Assembly: GCA_947483545.1 (NCBI GenBank) | Contig: CANKNP010000214.1 | Span: 1 to 9,082, forward strand | Length of the DNA stretch: 9,082 nt | Source of the DNA: Deltaproteobacteria bacterium | GTDB taxonomy: Bacteria > Myxococcota > UBA796 > SXON01 | Reading direction: 5' to 3' | In this document: positions 5,499-9,082 of the stretch, one piece after another | How the letters are laid out: each line of letters opens with the position of its first letter | How positions within the stretch are numbered: position 1 is the stretch's first letter | Position numbers and translations under genes: made by a program | Notes under the pieces: model-generated | Told to the model about the DNA's origin: nothing | The model's database searches: none | Seen by the model: only the letters and a program-made list of their open reading frames with translations

Positions 5499-7730
5499 CT
5501 ACCAGCTCACCGTCTGCACCGCCCACTGCCCAACGCCCTGGTCGAGGCTGACGGTGATCTCGTCGCCGTAGCCGGTGAGGCCCATGATGCGGGTGGCGCC
5601 GGTATCGACACAGTCGGCGGTGCTCTCAGGCTCCATCTTGCAGATCTCGACGGTGTCGGAAGTGCCGAGGCGCGCCCAATACAAGTTGGAGTCAACCCAA
5701 ATCGGCGCGATGTGCCCGAGCACGCGGCCCGAGTCATCGACACGCTCCTGATTGCTCCAGGAGGAGCCCTTGCCCGCGCCAATGCTCAAAAGGACGGTGT
5801 TTCCAACCTCGCCGTACCCGACATAAGCCACGTACAATACATTTTCGATCGCGCCGATCACAGGCCGCTCGTAGCGCCCGTACTCGTTGCCCTCGGTGTC
5901 CAACGTGGGATCGGTCGGCAGGCAATCCGCATCCGTCGGGCAGGCCTCGACGTAATTGCGCCAAAGCTCGGTCCAACCCTGCTGGTCGCCCCAACTGACC
6001 TGCTGAATCGAGATGTGGCGGGTGTACCGGCCTGGATTGGTGGCATAGGCCGCGCCGATATCCGAGTTTGCGTAGGCGATGAACCAGGTCTCGCCAATAG
6101 CCACCATCGACGGCGCGCTCGGGAATAGTGACGCAGTTTGCGCGCCCAACTCATCGGTGCCCTCCCAACCGGCGCTCTCCGACCAACGCCAGAGCTTCAC
6201 GGCCGCGGGGGTCTCATTGTTCCAATAGGTCGTCGAGTTGGAATTGTCTGCGAAGGCCAACATGACGTTGCCAGCGCTGTCTTCGGCGATGGCGGGGCGC
6301 CAGATCGATCCGACCACCTTGTCCGGCAGCGTGAGTGACTCCCAATCGTTGCTGCCCGTCCGGGTGCGACACTCGCCGAACCAGGGCCAATCCAGCTCGT
6401 CGGAGTCGTACATGAGCGTGAGCTCGCGCCAACACACGACGTCTCGCGAAGGCAAGGACACCGCGACAGGCCCCTCCGCGTGGATGGCGTCCGCCGCAGA
6501 GACGACCTCGCCGTCCAGCACCATCTGGCTCTGCACCATCCCGTCGTCCACGTACCGCTGCACGACACTCACACCGTCGGCCACCGCGGGCGACACATCC
6601 CCGCTGCGGTTCTGGATGACGACATCGTCCGCCAGCGCCTCGTCGATCACGACCCCGCTGGCGTAGGGCAGCTCGACCCCGAGGAGCCGCGCGATGGTCG
6701 CCGCGACATCCTCTTGCGTGTAGGGCGTCGTGACCGTGATCCCCTCCTGGATGCCGGGGCCGACCATGAGCATCGGGATCTCCCGACAGCCTCGGCATTG
6801 GTCGCCGTGGTTGCGGAAATCGGGGCCTTCGGTACCGTCGAGGCGGGCCTCCTCCTCTTCGCCCCAGCGATGCCGCCCATGGTCGGCGACGAGCACCAGC
6901 ACGGTATCGTCGGCGAGGCCGCCGCTCTCGGGGGATTGGATGTAGTCCCAGAGATCCACCAACGGCTGCGACATCTGCTCCACGCGCTTTCCGTAGGCGT
7001 CCGGGTCGTCGTTGTAGTGCCCCGCGCGGTCCATCGCGTGCAGGTTGGCGAGCAAAAGGCGAGGTTGGTCGGTGGCGAGGCGCTCCTCGACGGCCGTGAC
7101 GACCTGCTCATCGGCCTCCGCGGGCTCGGTGTCGTTCTGGTCCTCGGGGTTGGTCACGAGGTTGTAGCTGGCGCGGTAGCTGCTCCCGAGCGCGGGGTAG
7201 AGGCTGTGGCTCAAGGACTCGACGTGGTCCGTGTTACCGGTCAGGACCAACTCAGCCTCGAGCGCGCCCAACTGTGCGCGGATCTCCTCGTAAAGTGTGG
7301 GCAGCTCGGGGCGGTAGTACCCGGCACCATCGGGGGTCGCGAAGTGGCCATATTCCTGGCGGGCGCCCGTGAGCAGGCTGCAATGGCCCGGTCCGGTGAT
7401 GGTGATGCCCGTGTTGTAGCCGGGCTTGAGGATGGTACCGTAGGCCGCCAGGCGCTCCTTGACCTCCAGGAACAGGTTCTCGGTCTCTTCGTCCTCGGCA
7501 TCCGAGTACCCGTCGCCGAAGGTCTCATCGATGCGGGCGCCGTCCATGACCATGACGATCACGTGGCCAACGATGGGGCCGGTGGTGGGATCGGGGTCGG
7601 AGTCGGAGTCCCCGTCGGTGTCGGTGTCGGTGACGGGCGCAGAGTCATCCACGGGCGCCCTGATGCGAATACAGGCGGAACAACCGGAGAGGACGAGCAG
7701 CGCGAGCGCTGTTGCGGGAGAGGGGCGCAT
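5499..7730 (-). CDS. Alkaline phosphatase-superfamily lipoprotein (type I phosphodiesterase/phosphatase-like) with propeller-like C-terminal half
   Basis: A predicted secreted lipoprotein of 743 residues. The ATG at 7730 gives a classic lipoprotein signal with lipobox LSGC (Cys17, Ser at +2, so outer-membrane sorting is expected by the general rule); a TTG at 7742 is also open but spoils the signal. An Asp/Thr/Ser-rich linker (28-50) follows. The catalytic domain (about 55-365) carries the metal-site set of the alkaline phosphatase superfamily: Asp63 (MDGAR), nucleophile Thr112 (TGPGH), Asp234 and His238 (MDRAGH), Asp283-His284 (ADHG) and His308 (NHGD). It is therefore probably an active phosphomonoester or phosphodiester hydrolase; the substrate is unknown. 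Cys312/Cys315 sit beside the last ligand. The C-terminal part has four spaced P-x-V/I...AYA-like motifs (478-496, 539-556, 622-640, 675-689), as in sialidase/BNR-type propeller blades. It lies 24 bp after the GTPase gene on the same strand, so probably one operon. No clear ribosome binding site. Confidence 0.88.
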   Translation of the reverse strand: MRPSPATALALLVLSGCSACIRIRAPVDDSAPVTDTDTDGDSDSDPDPTTGPIVGHVIVMVMDGARIDETFGDGYSDAEDEETENLFLEVKERLAAYGTILKPGYNTGITITGPGHCSLLTGARQEYGHFATPDGAGYYRPELPTLYEEIRAQLGALEAELVLTGNTDHVESLSHSLYPALGSSYRASYNLVTNPEDQNDTEPAEADEQVVTAVEERLATDQPRLLLANLHAMDRAGHYNDDPDAYGKRVEQMSQPLVDLWDYIQSPESGGLADDTVLVLVADHGRHRWGEEEEARLDGTEGPDFRNHGDQCRGCREIPMLMVGPGIQEGITVTTPYTQEDVAATIARLLGVELPYASGVVIDEALADDVVIQNRSGDVSPAVADGVSVVQRYVDDGMVQSQMVLDGEVVSAADAIHAEGPVAVSLPSRDVVCWRELTLMYDSDELDWPWFGECRTRTGSNDWESLTLPDKVVGSIWRPAIAEDSAGNVMLAFADNSNSTTYWNNETPAAVKLWRWSESAGWEGTDELGAQTASLFPSAPSMVAIGETWFIAYANSDIGAAYATNPGRYTRHISIQQVSWGDQQGWTELWRNYVEACPTDADCLPTDPTLDTEGNEYGRYERPVIGAIENVLYVAYVGYGEVGNTVLLSIGAGKGSSWSNQERVDDSGRVLGHIAPIWVDSNLYWARLGTSDTVEICKMEPESTADCVDTGATRIMGLTGYGDEITVSLDQGVGQWAVQTVSW
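7590..7640. repeat. Imperfect hexanucleotide repeat encoding the acidic linker
   Basis: A run of GAC-ACC / GAC-TCC type hexamers (seen on the plus strand as repeated GGTGTC and GGAGTC) encodes the DTDTDGDSDSDPDP linker between the lipid anchor and the catalytic domain. Such tracts can change length by slippage in units of two codons without shifting the frame. Acidic Asp-rich linkers behind lipoboxes are common in myxobacterial surface proteins. Confidence 0.6.
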
Positions 7731-7754
7731 CACACACACCAAGAAGGAGCCTAC

Positions 7755-8891
7755 TTAGCCTGAGAGCACCTGCCCCGTCGATACTTCCTGCCGCCGCTTG
7801 TAGTCCCAGGCTGCGGCGTCGAAGGCGAGGCGGAGAGCCACAGAGTCGATCTTTCGATCCGATTGGAAGTACTGAATCGCCGCGCGACCCACACCGAAGG
7901 TGGTCGCGCCGGCCACCATCGCGCCGATGCCGAGGATCGCCGCCTCCACAAGCTGGGTGCCCGGGATCCAGCCGGCGGCCTTGAGCGCGTTGGCCCCCCA
8001 GCGGACAAAGCTGCGCATGCCGCCCGAGAGCAGCTCGCCGATGATGAACAGCGCGACATCCTTGTCGATCTCGGCGCCATGAATGAGCGCAATATCGCGG
8101 ATGAGCTTGACCTGGATCGCGGTGACGATCGCAAGATCTGCCCCCGGGATCGGGATCGCCCCTGCGACGGAGGCCCGCTTGGCGGCCGCCTGGATGATCG
8201 GCTCACACGCCTGCGACTTGTTGCGGAGCTGCTTGGCGAACAGGAGCTGCTTGCCGCTGACCGCGAGCTGGTTGTAGATCCAGGCGGTGACCTCCTGGAC
8301 GCCGATGGGCTCGGGCGAGAGCTGGGGCAGCGGATCGAAGGCAGCGACGACCGCGTCCTCCCGCTTGACGCCAAGCTGCTCGAGCGTGGCGACGACGAAC
8401 GCCTCGCGCTCTTTGACCCGGATGAGGTCGATCTTGTTCAGGCAGACCAGCACGGGCCGCTGGCGGGCCCGGATCGCCTCGAGATCCCGACGCTCGTCGA
8501 TGGTCGCGCCGCCCTCGCAGTTGACGACGTAGACGACGACATCGAGATCGTCGAGCACCCGGCGGGCGACCTGGTCCACCTCGGCCCGGACATCACCAAA
8601 GCCCGGGGCGTTCACAAGCAGGACCTGCTCGGCGGCGTCGAGGGGGACGACCTTGAGCGTGGAGGTCGAGCCCGGGATGGGCGAGATCTCGCCGAAGTCC
8701 AGGCCGAAGATCGCCTTGATGGCGCTGTCCTTGCCTGAGCTGGCGGAGCCCAGGAAGGCGAGCGTGAGCTTGCCGTTCAACGAAGACGCCAGCTCCGGCG
8801 TGGTCTTCTCCCACGCGATGGTGCCCTCCTTGCGGAGGATGATGGCCATCTCGTCGGGGACGGCGGGGTCTGTGTCGGGAGTTTCGGCCAT
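7755..8891 (-). CDS. GTPase with DUF697/YcjF-like C-terminal region, unusual P-loop
   Basis: A 378-residue Era/dynamin-like P-loop GTPase. Motifs: G1 GSASSGKDS (48-56), a probable G2 Thr within PGSTST (73-78), G3 NAPGFGD (94-100, Asn in place of the usual Asp), G4 NKID (152-155). The GTPase domain ends near 210. The rest (about 233-342) contains the hydrophobic pattern AIPIPGADLAIVTAIQVKLI and ends with a Gly/Ala-rich helix (about 312-341), as in DUF697/YcjF-family proteins, which are thought to act at membranes. In G1 the residue after Lys54 is Asp rather than Ser/Thr, which normally binds Mg2+, so hydrolysis chemistry may differ. The ATG at 8891 gives the natural N-terminus; no strong ribosome binding site is seen. 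It probably heads an operon with the phosphatase lipoprotein. Its precise role is unknown; membrane remodelling or stress function is a guess from relatives. Confidence 0.85.
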   Translation of the reverse strand: MAETPDTDPAVPDEMAIILRKEGTIAWEKTTPELASSLNGKLTLAFLGSASSGKDSAIKAIFGLDFGEISPIPGSTSTLKVVPLDAAEQVLLVNAPGFGDVRAEVDQVARRVLDDLDVVVYVVNCEGGATIDERRDLEAIRARQRPVLVCLNKIDLIRVKEREAFVVATLEQLGVKREDAVVAAFDPLPQLSPEPIGVQEVTAWIYNQLAVSGKQLLFAKQLRNKSQACEPIIQAAAKRASVAGAIPIPGADLAIVTAIQVKLIRDIALIHGAEIDKDVALFIIGELLSGGMRSFVRWGANALKAAGWIPGTQLVEAAILGIGAMVAGATTFGVGRAAIQYFQSDRKIDSVALRLAFDAAAWDYKRRQEVSTGQVLSG

Positions 8892-8910
8892 GGACCGCTC
8901 ATACCCCAGA

Positions 8911-8922
8911 GTTTCCCGAAAC
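8911..8922. promoter_or_regulatory. Small dyad upstream of the GTPase start
   Basis: GTTTCCCGAAAC is an inverted repeat (GTTTC / GAAAC around CC) about 20 bp upstream of the GTPase ATG. It has the size and place of an operator half-site pair, but there is no second copy in the window and no clear promoter around it. Low certainty. Confidence 0.2.
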
Positions 8923-8936
8923 GCACCCGAGCCGAG

Positions 8937-8972
8937 GTCCAGCTTCGGCGGGTACCCCCGCCGAAGCTGGAC
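8937..8972. repeat. Perfect 16-bp hairpin
   Basis: GTCCAGCTTCGGCGGG (8937-8952), loop TACC, CCCGCCGAAGCTGGAC (8957-8972): 16 of 16 pairs and a 4-nt loop, the strongest hairpin in the window. It lies in the leader or promoter region of the minus-strand GTPase gene. No T tract on either side. Confidence 0.85.
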
Positions 8973-8974
8973 AC

Positions 8975-8992
8975 GCGCTCGTAGTCGAGCGC
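8975..8992. repeat. Perfect 7-bp hairpin, second of three
   Basis: GCGCTCG (8975-8981), loop TAGT, CGAGCGC (8986-8992). It starts 2 bp after the 16-bp hairpin, so the two are stacked in tandem. Confidence 0.7.
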
Positions 8993-9011
8993 ATCTCGGC
9001 TCGCGGGGGGC

Positions 9012-9031
9012 GTGGGGGGCTCGCCCCCCAC
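9012..9031. repeat. Perfect 8-bp G/C hairpin, third of three
   Basis: GTGGGGGG (9012-9019), loop CTCG, CCCCCCAC (9024-9031). With the other two it makes three perfect hairpins within 95 bp upstream of the GTPase gene. It could be a terminator (read on either strand) of a gene beyond the window, though no T tract follows. From 9032 to the window end I see nothing assignable. Confidence 0.7.
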
Positions 9032-9082
9032 AAGGCTACGACTCCTGGAACGCCCCTATGATGACACGCGCAGGGCGGATCA

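Noticed and set aside
7731..7742. Upstream TTG start for the lipoprotein gene
   Set aside because: It would add four residues before the basic start of the signal peptide; the ATG at 7730 gives a standard lipoprotein signal.
6480..7763. Long plus-strand open frame (427 codons) opposite the lipoprotein gene
   Set aside because: Val/Gly/His/Asp-rich antisense shadow; the opposite strand carries a complete lipobox and metal site.
7863..8738. Plus-strand open frame (291 codons) opposite the GTPase
   Set aside because: Composition is Asp/Arg/Leu-rich shadow sequence; the opposite strand encodes clear G1, G3 and G4 motifs.
8777..9031. Minus-strand 84-codon frame running through the hairpins upstream of the GTPase
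   Set aside because: It overlaps the GTPase start in another frame, begins inside a hairpin, and has no ribosome binding site or recognisable content.

Overview
This GC-rich window looks like chromosomal DNA of a myxobacterium-like (Myxococcota / former Deltaproteobacteria) organism. The evidence is the strong G/C codon bias, several starts without a clear Shine-Dalgarno, a lipoprotein with an Asp/Thr/Ser-repeat linker after its lipobox, and an AAA-ATPase-like/PD-(D/E)XK protein of a family often present in many copies in such genomes. The taxonomic call is an inference; there is no rRNA or tRNA to confirm it.

Layout. (1) 1-1379, plus strand: the 3' part of an ABC exporter with fused membrane and ATPase domains, cut by the window edge. 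(2) 1376-3046, plus: an AAA-ATPase-like plus PD-(D/E)XK nuclease-fold protein, starting at a GTGA stop/start overlap with the ABC gene behind a strong AGGAGG, so the two are probably translationally coupled. (3) 3047-3165: short convergent gap. (4) 3166-4380, minus: a divergent FAD/NAD(P)-dependent oxidoreductase-like protein whose dinucleotide-binding motif is eroded and whose reading frame carries two nine-C tracts. (5) 4381-4864: a non-coding or decaying stretch with a G-run cluster (G-quadruplex candidate) and a fragment resembling the N-terminal domain of Fic proteins, minus strand. (6) 4865-5131, plus: an unrecognised 88-residue gene with a good ribosome binding site, ending in a perfect hairpin. 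(7) 5146-5498: intergenic, holding two copies of a 50-bp direct repeat, each with internal dyad symmetry, on either side of a long imperfect hairpin. (8) 5499-7730, minus: a predicted outer-membrane lipoprotein with a complete alkaline-phosphatase-superfamily metal site and a propeller-like C-terminal half. (9) 7755-8891, minus: a GTPase with a DUF697/YcjF-like C-terminal region and an odd P-loop. (10) 8892-9082: upstream region with three consecutive perfect hairpins.

How the genes relate. Two transcription units are plausible: ABC exporter -> AAA/PD-(D/E)XK (plus) and GTPase -> phosphatase lipoprotein (minus, 24-bp gap). Between them lies an accessory-looking strip (about 4.4-5.5 kb) with gene remnants, repeats and a small orphan gene. 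I see no CRISPR array, intact insertion sequence, recognisable phage gene or well-established defence operon. The features most worth following up are the repeat/hairpin module, the GKD P-loop GTPase paired with a phosphatase lipoprotein, and the coupled exporter/nuclease-fold pair.
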